Assembly (NCBI GenBank): GCA_003551785.1
Contig: PUNP01000444.1
Span: 1-13,038, forward strand
Origin: Candidatus Brocadiaceae bacterium
Lineage (GTDB): Bacteria; Planctomycetota; Brocadiia; SM23-32
Length of the DNA: 13,038 nt
Direction of reading: 5' to 3'
Shown here: piece by piece, positions 6,342 through 13,038 of the stretch
Numbering within the stretch: the first letter of the stretch is position 1
Layout: the number at the start of each line of letters is the position of its first letter
Notes under the pieces: generated by a model
The model's input: only the letters and a program-made list of their open reading frames with translations
What the model was told of the DNA's origin: nothing
Database searches by the model: none
Program-made: the position numbers and the translations under genes

Positions 6342-7535
6342 ATGATGCAAGAAATGAGTGCAACATACAACAAAACGGATGAAGGTCCCCAGCCCCTAGC
6401 GCAGAACTATAGCGCGGTTTTCCAGAACGTCGACGGTGCCGCACGCGGTCTGGACGGGCCCGGCATAGCGCGTTTTCCTGATGGCCTGCTGGTAGTCGCG
6501 CTGCCGGTCAAGCAGAAACCGAACTGGGCCTGCCATATTCTGAGCAGCAGCGACGAAGGCAATTCCTGGGATATTGTATCTACGCTGCCCTATTATTCTG
6601 CCTCCCTCTGGGGGTATGATGATAAACTTTACGTGTTTGCCAACACCGAGCATTCGGAGATGCGCAATGGCGACATGCACCTTCTGTGCAGCCAGGACGG
6701 CGGCAGGTCATGGTCGGACCCCGTTACCATTGCCGAAGGCCACTTCTGGAACTGCCAGACGGGTATGGTCCGGCACGGCGGGAAGCTGTATTGGGCGGTT
6801 GATGACCTTGAGCCGGGCAAATCACTGCGCGGTCCCCGGGTAATTTGCGGCGATTTGTCGCAAAATCCGATGAATCCCGCCGCCTGGCATCTTTCCAATG
6901 TGATCCCTTTCCCGGGGCTGCCGGACTCGCTTTTGAATCCGGATATTTCCGGCTCCTATCCCACCGCCCGCATGCTCGAGCCCAATGTGATCGAAGTCAA
7001 CGGCCGTATCCGCGTGCTTATGTGCGTGAAGCCCCCGATGCAGGCGACGACCAATCTTTGTGCGGTATTTGACCTAAAGGAAGACGGTGACGATTTGACT
7101 CTTTCCTTCACCCAGTACCACCCCCTGCCGGGCGGACAGGTGAAATTCTGCATTGTCAAAGATGATGAAACCGGGCTGTTCTGGATGACCTGTAACCTTG
7201 CAGTGGACGGGCAGGATGCTTTTGCCATGCCCGATCCGTCCGAACACCGGGGAAACGGGCCGTATAAAGGCGCCATAGGCGGCAACGACCGTCGCTTTCT
7301 GATGCTGTTCTACGGCATGGATGGCCTCAATTGGTTCCCGGCCGGGTGTATAGCACGTGCCTCAAGGCTCTCTCAGTCGTTTATGTATCCGGCCCATATC
7401 ATTGACGGCGACGACTTGCTGGTCGTCGCCCGATCAAGTATCGGCGGGCAGAATCGCCATGATGCGGATACATGCACTTTTCACCGTGTTAAAAATTTTC
7501 GCAAGCTCGCTATGGACCTGGTTCCGGAACGCTAA
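6342..7535 (+). CDS. Sialidase/BNR-repeat-like beta-propeller protein, apparently cytoplasmic
   Basis: Protein of 397 residues with sialidase-superfamily features. Two clear Asp-boxes (S-x-D-x-G-x-x-W) are at residues 69-76 (SSDEGNSW) and 117-124 (SQDGGRSW). GIARFPDGLLVVA at 41-53 resembles the first-blade Arg strand of sialidases. A later NGRIRVLM segment and FYGMDGLNW are weaker propeller repeats. No signal peptide or membrane segment is visible, so it likely acts inside the cell on imported sugars, or is a non-enzymatic relative. Three Met codons lie within the first 15 bases of the frame (6342, 6345 and 6354); none has a strong Shine-Dalgarno, so the exact start is uncertain by a few residues. 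It starts 70 bases after the reductase with no terminator between, so co-transcription is plausible. True sialidase activity is not established. Confidence 0.82.
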   Translation: MMQEMSATYNKTDEGPQPLAQNYSAVFQNVDGAARGLDGPGIARFPDGLLVVALPVKQKPNWACHILSSSDEGNSWDIVSTLPYYSASLWGYDDKLYVFANTEHSEMRNGDMHLLCSQDGGRSWSDPVTIAEGHFWNCQTGMVRHGGKLYWAVDDLEPGKSLRGPRVICGDLSQNPMNPAAWHLSNVIPFPGLPDSLLNPDISGSYPTARMLEPNVIEVNGRIRVLMCVKPPMQATTNLCAVFDLKEDGDDLTLSFTQYHPLPGGQVKFCIVKDDETGLFWMTCNLAVDGQDAFAMPDPSEHRGNGPYKGAIGGNDRRFLMLFYGMDGLNWFPAGCIARASRLSQSFMYPAHIIDGDDLLVVARSSIGGQNRHDADTCTFHRVKNFRKLAMDLVPER

Positions 7536-7591
7536 ATCATATCGAATTATAAAATAATGATTACTGTTTATACACAGTGAGGACTGAAAAA

Positions 7592-8053
7592 ATGAAGTAT
7601 CTGTTTATTGATCGAAGACATATCCAGCGTATCGATGAGAATATTAACTGGAAGTACCATCGTCCGGTGAAAGATACCCGCCCGGTACTTGAACCCGAGA
7701 TGCCGTGGGAAGGTGAGCGGCTGCATATCTGGAGCCCGCCGGTTTTCTCTCATGAAACAGGAAAATGGCGGATGTGGTACATCGGTGGAGATGAAATGCT
7801 TCCGCTGTATGCCGAGTCCGAAGACGGCCTGAACTGGCACAGACCTGAACTCGACCGTGTGCAGTGGAAAGGCGAGATGAGGAATAATATCATCAATCTC
7901 GGCTTCACGGGAAGCGGAAAAGAGAACAGGATTGTCCTGCTGCGGGATGAGGAAGAGTCCGATCCGTCGAAGAGATATAAGGGGCTGACAAGAATATCCG
8001 GACACCTGATACCGTTCTGTATGGTTTGGTTTAACCACATCAACTCTCTTTAG
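7592..8053 (+). pseudogene. Truncated five-bladed-propeller glycoside hydrolase-like gene (N-terminal third only)
   Basis: The 153-residue product matches the N-terminus of the paralogue starting at 12081. Shared blocks include the opening (LFIDRRHIQRI versus LLIDNHYIERI), PVL-PE-PWE, GKWRMWYIGG versus GQWKMWYCGN, and YAESEDGLNWHRP versus YAESDDGINWRRP. Similarity stops near YKGLTRISG, and the frame ends about 15 residues later with an unrelated tail (HLIPFCMVWFNHINSL). The paralogue continues past 319 residues, so more than half of the protein is missing here; the rest is not found in the 140 bases downstream. The start is set at the ATG with GAGG nine bases upstream, matching the paralogue, rather than the GTG at 7577. 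The family resembles GH32/GH43-like propellers. One or two blades cannot make a working propeller, so this is probably a pseudogene. Confidence 0.8.
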
Positions 8054-8193
8054 ACAAGGCACTTATGCTGATTTTGAGTGCTATTTGTGCCCTTAGCGGC
8101 GTTTTTAAAGGGGCGTTTTAGAGCTGTAAGGGATTTTAGCCTGCACAGGCATAAAAAATTATTGTCAAGAGATTCATAAAAAGAGAAAAAACA

Positions 8194-9264
8194 ATGGAAA
8201 ATTTAGAGCAACGATTGAAGCGCCATAGCGCTTTTTGGAACAAAGAGCCGGTAGACAGACCCATGATCGGCATCTGCCGGCCCTTGAAAAGCAGTGCGCC
8301 GGGATATGAGCTAATGGGAGAGCGGAGCGTCCGGCCGGAGGACGTGAACGAAGAGCTTTACCAGGCATACAGGGACTGCTACACCGTCTGCACCCCATGC
8401 GCCGATCATCCGAGCGACCTCTTCTATACCACCATCCCGCACTGCGGGCTGCCGTGGTATGAGATACTCATGGGATGCTCCGTCAGTTTCTCCCCCGGTA
8501 CTCTCATGGCCTGGGCGGATCATCTGGCGGATAATCCCGAAGATCTGAAACAGCGCTGGCGACTGCCGCTGGAAAAAGATGATCAATGGCTGGAGAAACT
8601 GCGCTTTATCCTGCAGAGAAGACAGGAGGATTTTCCGGAAACCCCCATACCTACAGTACTCGGACGCGGGGTGCTTGACCTGCTGATGGCCGCCATGCCG
8701 AATGAAGAGGTCATGACCGGCCTGGCACTCAAGCCGGATATTTACCAGGATATGATGGCCGACCTGACCGAGATGATCGTCCTGGCCATTCAGGAACAGC
8801 TCAAAGTTCTGCAACCTTTCCACGGCGGCTACGCCAATCGCCGCGGCCTGTGGGCGCCGGGCACGGCCTGCTGGAGCCAGGAGGACGGCGCCGCCCTGGT
8901 CGGGCCCCAGCTCTACCGCGACCTTATTCTGCCGTTCGACCGGCAAATATGGAACAGCGTGGATTACGCCATGTTCCATACCCACTCGGCGGGCCTGCCG
9001 GCCATGAGCGACGCTCTGATTGAGGCGCCGGAACTCGAATGCGTCGAATGCACCTTAGACGCCAACGGGCCGCCACTGGATGAACTTATCCCCCTGTGGA
9101 AAAAATTGCTGGAAGCGGATAAATCGCTTCTTGTCTGCCTGGAAGAATCCTCAGGCCATGTGGATCGAGTTGTGCGGGAACTTCCGGCGGAAGGGCTGGC
9201 GATATCGGTATCTACAGACAATCCGCCGGAATACGACTATCTTATGAGAGACGCAGGTATATGA
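8194..9264 (+). CDS. Uroporphyrinogen decarboxylase-like (URO-D/methyltransferase superfamily) protein
   Basis: TIM-barrel protein of 356 residues related to URO-D and to corrinoid-dependent methyltransferases such as MtaA/CmuA. It is not expected to be true HemE: the HemE N-terminal motif with its Arg residues is absent and the context is catabolic. Typical elements are the N-terminal RLKRHSAFWNKEPVDRP, the ACWSQEDGAALVGPQLYRDLILPFDRQI region (about 225-252) and FHTHSAG (262, 264 His), a candidate metal-binding site, followed by LECVECTLDA. Such paralogues are abundant in PVC and Lentisphaerota genomes and mostly uncharacterised. The ribosome binding site is weak (AGAG). The stop overlaps the start of the next gene (ATGA), so the two are translationally coupled and probably work on the same compound. 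A role in demethylation is possible, but no corrinoid protein gene is in the window. Confidence 0.85.
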   Translation: MENLEQRLKRHSAFWNKEPVDRPMIGICRPLKSSAPGYELMGERSVRPEDVNEELYQAYRDCYTVCTPCADHPSDLFYTTIPHCGLPWYEILMGCSVSFSPGTLMAWADHLADNPEDLKQRWRLPLEKDDQWLEKLRFILQRRQEDFPETPIPTVLGRGVLDLLMAAMPNEEVMTGLALKPDIYQDMMADLTEMIVLAIQEQLKVLQPFHGGYANRRGLWAPGTACWSQEDGAALVGPQLYRDLILPFDRQIWNSVDYAMFHTHSAGLPAMSDALIEAPELECVECTLDANGPPLDELIPLWKKLLEADKSLLVCLEESSGHVDRVVRELPAEGLAISVSTDNPPEYDYLMRDAGI

Positions 9265-10166
9265 ACGAAAATTTACCAAAGCTCAGGCTCTGGGGCATTG
9301 CCGAACTGCGCTGCTGGATAAACCACATTCCGTGGCAGTACCCGACGGGGCGTGATACCGAGGCGTGTCTGGACGCTCACCTGGCCGCCGGAATCAACAA
9401 CGTCGCCTGGGAATTGGGGCGCAGCGTGCTGGCGTATCACAGCCGGCTGCCGGAGGCGACCTGCTGGGGACGACACGACCGGCCCGGTGAACACGGAGAA
9501 CGGCCGGAAATAGAAAGAATGCTCGGCGAGCGCTGCTCGCTGCGCGTTGCGATCCGGCACGCCAGGGCCAACAGCATGACGCTCTACGGGCGAATGTGCA
9601 TGAACCGTTATTATCGGCCGGGTTTTAAACGTTCGCGCTGGGCCAATCTTCACCCCGAATTCATGGAACTCGGCAAGGACGGCCGGGTGGACCCGAGCCG
9701 GCTTTGCTACGGAGTGCCGGAAGTGCGCCGGGAGCGGATCGGCATCCTGCGCGAAGCCGCCGAGATCGGATGCGACGGACTGCTGCTGGATTTCTGCCGG
9801 CAGCCGCCGTTCCTGCGCTTCCACCCCGCGCTTGTCAATACCTGGCGAGAGGAACATGGCACTGATCCCGCCGGCTTGCGCCTGGCCGACGGTCAACAGT
9901 ACATGGACTGGTGCCAATACAGGGCGGATTTCAAGACCGAGTTCATGCGCGAACTGCGCCGGGCGCTTGACGAAAGCCCAAAGACCGGGCATAAAAGAGT
10001 TCCTGTGCAGGTGCGCTTTCCCAATGACGGCAAGAACCCGGTGCGGTTTCAGGAAGTATTCTGGGAATGCGCCGACCTGACCGACATGGACGACGGCGAA
10101 GGCGCGCTGCACAGGGATGTCAGGGTGGATAATATAGGCGGAGATACTGTCAATCGCTGGAGCTGA
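9261..10166 (+). CDS. GHL10-like TIM-barrel glycoside hydrolase, possibly C-terminally truncated
   Basis: Protein of 301 residues similar to glycoside-hydrolase-like family 10 (bacterial family-10-like hydrolases). Evidence is the barrel-type pattern: AHLAAGINNVAWELG (about 39-53), MCMNRYYRPGFKRSRWANLHPEFMELGKDGR (112-142), VRRERIGILREAAEIGCDGLLLDFCRQPPFLRFHP (155-189) and DWCQYRADFKTEFMRELRRAL (216-236). D177 in LLLDFCR sits where catalytic or binding acidic residues usually occur. After VPVQVRFPNDG the expected final barrel strands are not evident, and the last 45 residues (VFWECADLTDMDDGEGALHRDVRVDNIGG...) do not look like barrel sequence to me. It may therefore be a shortened or fused gene. 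No signal peptide is visible. The start overlaps the URO-D-like stop by four bases, a tight pair. The substrate is unknown. Confidence 0.72.
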   Translation: MNENLPKLRLWGIAELRCWINHIPWQYPTGRDTEACLDAHLAAGINNVAWELGRSVLAYHSRLPEATCWGRHDRPGEHGERPEIERMLGERCSLRVAIRHARANSMTLYGRMCMNRYYRPGFKRSRWANLHPEFMELGKDGRVDPSRLCYGVPEVRRERIGILREAAEIGCDGLLLDFCRQPPFLRFHPALVNTWREEHGTDPAGLRLADGQQYMDWCQYRADFKTEFMRELRRALDESPKTGHKRVPVQVRFPNDGKNPVRFQEVFWECADLTDMDDGEGALHRDVRVDNIGGDTVNRWS

Positions 10167-10206
10167 GAACAAGGGAGCTAACCTGAATTAATCAGGCTAA
10201 ACAATA

Positions 10207-10213
10207 GAGGAGA
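10207..10213 (+). promoter_or_regulatory. Shine-Dalgarno GAGGAGA for the PHP gene
   Basis: GAGGAGA lies five bases before the ATG at 10219, a strong site supporting that start. Confidence 0.7.
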
Positions 10214-10218
10214 TAATC

Positions 10219-11220
10219 ATGTCAGAAAATACGACAGTTCAATTTAGCATTGACGGAGAACGTAAAGGAAAGCCGGTCAAACTGGAAGGCGTGGTTCATA
10301 ATCCGTTTGCGGTGGCCGGACACTGGCTGCGCGGCAACCTGCACTGTCATCTCAAAGGCTGGACCGAAGAGGCGCCCGACCGTTACCGGGAGCTGGGGTA
10401 TGATTTTATCGCCGCCATGGATCATGATCAGATTGTTATGCCGGAGCCCCGGGAAGATATGATCTTTCTTCCGGGTGCGGAGATGAGCCCCGGGCATCTT
10501 CTGGTTTTCGGCGTGAACGATATGGATGATATTAAAGCCGAAGACGGTGATCGGTTTTCGGCGACATTGCGGATGATACGGGAGACCGCCGAGCTCGGCG
10601 GTATGTCTTTCCTTGCCCATCCGCTATGGAACGGCTGGACATTTGAGGAATTACAGCAGCTGTGCCGAGCCGGTCTCAACGGAATGGGGATAATCAACTC
10701 ATGTTGCTCGGGACATGGCTACACCGGTCATTCCGACCAGATCTGGCATGCTCTGCTGTCGCCGGGAAAATGTCTTGCCGCGATAGGCGGAGATGATGCT
10801 CACGGTCCCGGTGCCCTCGCAGGCGATACGCCCTGGGCGGCCAGGCGGCGTTCCCGCCTGGGCTGGACCGGCGTGCTGGCACGTGAGCGCACGGCGGAGG
10901 CTGTCCTTAACGCTCTGAGAGCAGGCCGCACCTACGCCTCCGAAGGGCCCGTTTTCCATGGGGTAAACCTGCGGCCCGACGGCAATCTGACCGTTCGTTG
11001 TTCGCCCTGCGTGGCCTGTCACTTCAGGGGGAAGCAGCTCGGATACGGCGGACGCAGCATTTTCCCGCCGGACGACAGGGAAGTGGAGGAGGAATTCGTT
11101 TTCGATTTCGCCGTCAACGGATACCGGGTCAAAGATCAGCTTATCATCATACTCGAAGATGAACAGAGGCGAAAGGCATATCTGAGCCCGCTCAGATTGA
11201 ATTATACTGTACAGGAGTAA
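10219..11220 (+). CDS. CehA/McbA-family PHP-domain metallohydrolase
   Basis: Protein of 333 residues with a complete PHP-type metal site: H42-x-H44 (NLHCH), D68-H69 (AMDHD), E88 (PGAEMS), H134 (LAHP) and D193-x-H195 (GGDDAH). The PHP superfamily includes phosphoesterases and hydrolases; the CehA/McbA branch was named for carbaryl hydrolases, but most members have unknown substrates. Residues about 215-245 (WTGVLARERTAEAVLNALRAGRTYASEGP) are the conserved end of the barrel. A C-terminal beta domain (about 250-333) ends with DQLIIILEDEQRRKAYLSPL. The N-terminal 35 residues look like a short binding extension rather than a signal peptide. It follows the GHL10-like gene by 52 bases and has its own strong ribosome binding site. 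It is the only intact member of three related C-termini in this region. Confidence 0.9.
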   Translation: MSENTTVQFSIDGERKGKPVKLEGVVHNPFAVAGHWLRGNLHCHLKGWTEEAPDRYRELGYDFIAAMDHDQIVMPEPREDMIFLPGAEMSPGHLLVFGVNDMDDIKAEDGDRFSATLRMIRETAELGGMSFLAHPLWNGWTFEELQQLCRAGLNGMGIINSCCSGHGYTGHSDQIWHALLSPGKCLAAIGGDDAHGPGALAGDTPWAARRRSRLGWTGVLARERTAEAVLNALRAGRTYASEGPVFHGVNLRPDGNLTVRCSPCVACHFRGKQLGYGGRSIFPPDDREVEEEFVFDFAVNGYRVKDQLIIILEDEQRRKAYLSPLRLNYTVQE

Positions 11221-11301
11221 AGCAACATCAACATTGAGGAAAACAGATGGCGAACCTGTATCAAAGATCGGAAGAACCCTTGAACACCAGGAAGGAGAAA
11301 A

Positions 11302-11844
11302 ATGATTTTCTTGACGATCAATGGCGCCAAAAGAATCGGCCGCGCTTTTGAACGCCATGACGCGGAAGCCCTAATCCTCTGGGATCGATTGTTGACCGAC
11401 GGCATCCGGGTCACTCCGCTGGGTGGCAGCGACGCCCATATTCCGGAGGGTATCGGGAGCTGCTGGACCGGACTGCCGGGCGCGGAACTGAGTGTTGGTG
11501 AAGTGATTGACAGATTGAATGCCGGAAACTGCCTGGCCAGTGAAGGGCCGTTGCTGTCGCTGCATGTGGAAGGACGGGAGATGGGATCCCGTCTGGGGGT
11601 TCGCAAAGGGCAGCCCCTGCATCTTACCTGTCGGGTCGCCGACGCGGCCGGATTGCAGTCTCTGAGCGTCGTTTCCAACGGTAAAGCCGTGAGAACATTG
11701 TATCCTCGTGACAAAAACCTGGTTGAGGATGAGTGGCAGTTTGTCTTTTCGGGTCAGCGTTATGTCCGGCTCGAAGCAAGGGCCTGCGATGACCGGCGCG
11801 CCTTCTCAGCCCCGATTTATTTCGATGTAGAGAAAGGCTGTTAA
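11302..11844 (+). pseudogene. C-terminal half of a second CehA-type PHP protein
   Basis: The 180-residue frame aligns with the second half of CehA-type proteins. ALILWDRLLTDGIRVTPLGGSDAH (last metal motif at 41-46) is followed by LSVGEVIDRLNAGNCLASEGP, matching the AEAVLNALRAGRTYASEGP region of the intact gene at 10219. A beta domain then ends naturally with DDRRAFSAPIYFDV. The first half, with the H-x-H, D-H, E and H metal ligands, is absent, so the PHP site cannot form. AAGGAGA precedes the ATG at a good distance, so a fragment could be translated. Upstream bases 11221-11301 show no recognisable PHP sequence in any frame. It is most simply a deletion remnant, although a domain-sized stand-alone protein cannot be excluded. 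Confidence 0.75.
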
Positions 11845-11851
11845 CCCGCGG

Positions 11852-12061
11852 ATGATCGGAACCAGCGTCAGGGGCGGCGCCGGCAGTTTTTCGGACGACG
11901 GATGTCCGGATGCCGGCGAGTTTGTCTTTGATTTCGCAAAACAAGGCTACAGGGTCAGCGATTATATGACGGTGGTTTTGCAGGACGTGCATGGTCGACG
12001 GGCATGGACCAGTCCTATTAAAACGGTGGTTGATGTTGAAGAGAAAAACAACAATATTTAG
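11852..12061 (+). pseudogene. C-terminal fragment of a third CehA-type PHP protein
   Basis: The 69-residue frame matches the very end of the intact PHP gene: GEFVFDFAKQGYRVSDYMTVVLQDVHGRRAWTSP here versus EEFVFDFAVNGYRVKDQLIIILEDEQRRKAYLSP there. It has none of the catalytic barrel. The preceding fragment already has its own natural C-terminus, so this is the tail of a separate gene copy rather than the same gene after a frameshift. The frame is closed upstream by TAG at 11828, and no Shine-Dalgarno is evident. It is most likely a non-functional remnant. Confidence 0.72.
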
Positions 12062-12080
12062 GAAAAAAAAAGGGAAAATC

Positions 12081-13038
12081 ATGTCAGAAAAAAAGCGTTG
12101 TTTACTTATCGACAACCATTATATTGAAAGAATCCAGGGTTTGCATCGGCGAATGCATCAGCCGAAGAAGCACGAAACACCGGTGCTGATACCGGAAAAA
12201 CCATGGGAAACGTGTAATGACGGCGCCGGTTTCGGCATCAGCGCCTGGTGCGCGCCGGTCCGTCACTCAAAGTCGGGCCAGTGGAAAATGTGGTACTGCG
12301 GCAACACGGCCGGGGCGGAGGCGAAAATACGTCTCGAACCGATGTACGCCGAGTCCGACGACGGTATCAACTGGCGCCGCCCGAATATCGGGCAGGTCGA
12401 GTTCGACGGGGATTGCCATAACAATATTCTGTTCACACACGGCAGCGTCGGAGAAAATATCCTCGAGGCGATCGCCGATCCGAATGACGCCGACTATCCC
12501 TACAAGGCGGTGACCCGCAGGCGCACTCTGCTGCGGTCGCGGGACGGGATCACCTGGGAGTTGCTCGACGCGCAGGGGCCGCCGTCCGATGATACCTACC
12601 GACTTACCTTTGATCACCTGCAAAACCGCTATATAATGACGGTAAAACATACCCAGAACCGACCCGACACCGGAAAATACGTGCGGGGCCGCTATCCGGT
12701 GCCGGAGTACGGCCGCAGCGCCGCTGTTTCAGTCAGCAAAGACTTTCAAAAATGGACGGAGCCGGAAATGGTCTTCGCCGCCGACGAGACGGACTGGCAT
12801 CGCGGCGCCGATCGCATTGCCGATATCCTCGCCGCCCAGGGAAATCTGATGCAAGGGCCGCTTTACGTTAATGACCCGGCCGAATACCGCACGGAAATCT
12901 ACAGCCTGCCGGTGTTTCCGTACGAGGACATGTACCTGGCGCTGCCGGAAATTTTCAACGTCTCCGGGGTCTGGCCACACCCGGAAAAGAACAATACGTT
13001 GAAGCAGAACGGGGTGCTCTATGCCGAGTTGGCGGCCA
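12081..13038 (+). CDS. Five-bladed-propeller glycoside hydrolase-like protein (3' end outside window)
   Basis: The reading frame is open from the ATG at 12081 to the last base, giving 319 residues so far. AGGGA five bases upstream serves as ribosome binding site. The N-terminus (LLIDNHYIERI, PVLIPEKPWE, SGQWKMWYCGN, MYAESDDGINWRRP) is the intact counterpart of the truncated gene at 7592. Repeated S-x-D-G-x-x-W motifs (ESDDGINW, RSRDGITW) and SVSKDFQKWTEPE are typical of propeller blades in GH32/GH43-like proteins. The sequence then continues with LQGPLYVND-like and EIYSLPVFPYEDMYLALPE stretches, expected of later blades. No signal peptide is visible, so it probably acts in the cytoplasm. No reliable assignment of catalytic acids or substrate can be made without the missing end. 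Confidence 0.82.
   Translation, partial: MSEKKRCLLIDNHYIERIQGLHRRMHQPKKHETPVLIPEKPWETCNDGAGFGISAWCAPVRHSKSGQWKMWYCGNTAGAEAKIRLEPMYAESDDGINWRRPNIGQVEFDGDCHNNILFTHGSVGENILEAIADPNDADYPYKAVTRRRTLLRSRDGITWELLDAQGPPSDDTYRLTFDHLQNRYIMTVKHTQNRPDTGKYVRGRYPVPEYGRSAAVSVSKDFQKWTEPEMVFAADETDWHRGADRIADILAAQGNLMQGPLYVNDPAEYRTEIYSLPVFPYEDMYLALPEIFNVSGVWPHPEKNNTLKQNGVLYAELAA

Noticed and set aside
8089..8120. Possible terminator after the truncated propeller gene (GCCCTT paired with AAGGGGC).
   Set aside because: The stem has a bulge and a 13-base loop, and the following T-tract is short, so it is too weak to call.
8115..8127. GTTTTAGAGCTGT, which resembles the start of a type II CRISPR repeat or tracrRNA-pairing sequence.
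   Set aside because: It is a single copy without repeats, spacers or cas genes in the window; it looks like a chance match.
8311..8985. Open frame of 224 codons on the minus strand inside the URO-D-like gene.
   Set aside because: It has no domain and no ribosome binding site, and it lies wholly within a well-supported gene.
8194..9264. Considered calling this gene hemE (haem biosynthesis).
   Set aside because: Conserved HemE N-terminal residues are not seen and the gene is coupled to a glycoside-hydrolase-like gene; it belongs to the broad URO-D-like superfamily.
9273..10172. Long open frame of 299 codons on the minus strand opposite the GHL10-like gene.
   Set aside because: The plus-strand gene has barrel-like motifs and a coupled start. 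The minus frame has no recognisable domain and is the usual antisense shadow in GC-rich coding DNA.
11247..11351. A 34-codon frame with a good GAGGA ribosome binding site overlapping the second PHP fragment.
   Set aside because: It has no recognisable similarity, and most of its 3' half overlaps the better supported PHP frame. It could be a chance frame or a leftover 5' end; it cannot be supported as a gene.
12063..12071. Run of nine A just upstream of the last gene, considered as a phase-variation tract.
   Set aside because: It lies between genes and away from promoter elements I can identify; nothing else suggests switching.

Overview
The window carries part of an accessory catabolic region from a bacterium that most resembles the PVC group, with Lentisphaerota or Kiritimatiellota the best guess. 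That placement is inference. It rests on the gene families present (a formylglycine-type S1 sulfatase, a URO-D-like protein, a CehA/McbA-type PHP protein, a GHL10-like hydrolase and propeller hydrolases) and on a GC-rich hairpin repeat block. No rRNA, tRNA, CRISPR array, insertion sequence or phage gene was seen.

Layout. Bases 2-1414 hold a sulfatase whose first codons lie upstream of the window. Bases 1415-2132 contain no convincing gene but do contain a hairpin repeat block (about 1831-1986) and a near-consensus sigma70-type promoter (2114-2142). That promoter faces a tight operon at 2151-4480: a GntR/FCD regulator, an RraA-like aldolase-fold protein and a D-2-hydroxyacid dehydrogenase. A VapBC-type toxin-antitoxin pair (4521-5173) lies on the minus strand with its own promoter and more AT-rich DNA. 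From 5405 to the end everything reads on the plus strand: a 3-hydroxyisobutyrate/tartronate-semialdehyde reductase family protein, a sialidase-like Asp-box protein, a truncated propeller gene, a URO-D-like protein, a GHL10-like TIM-barrel protein that appears short, a complete CehA-type PHP protein, two C-terminal PHP remnants, and a propeller paralogue that runs off the right edge.

How the genes may work together. The first operon plus the reductase at 5405 looks like a small hydroxyacid or aldarate module: a regulator that senses a carboxylate through its FCD domain, a C-C lyase fold, and two NAD(P)H dehydrogenases whose textbook substrates (hydroxypyruvate and tartronate semialdehyde) both lead to D-glycerate. 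The right half looks like an intracellular glycan or sugar-derivative module, since none of the complete hydrolase-like proteins starts with a visible signal peptide. Substrates cannot be read from the sequence.

The most unusual features are the erosion and mosaicism of the right half (three PHP C-termini in a row but only one complete PHP gene, and one propeller gene cut to its N-terminal third with a paralogue 4.5 kb away), the structured repeat block, and a possible leaderless transcript for the GntR regulator. I found no clear evidence for a wholly new molecular system. The conserved-looking combination of URO-D-like, GHL10-like, PHP and propeller proteins is the best candidate for an undescribed pathway.
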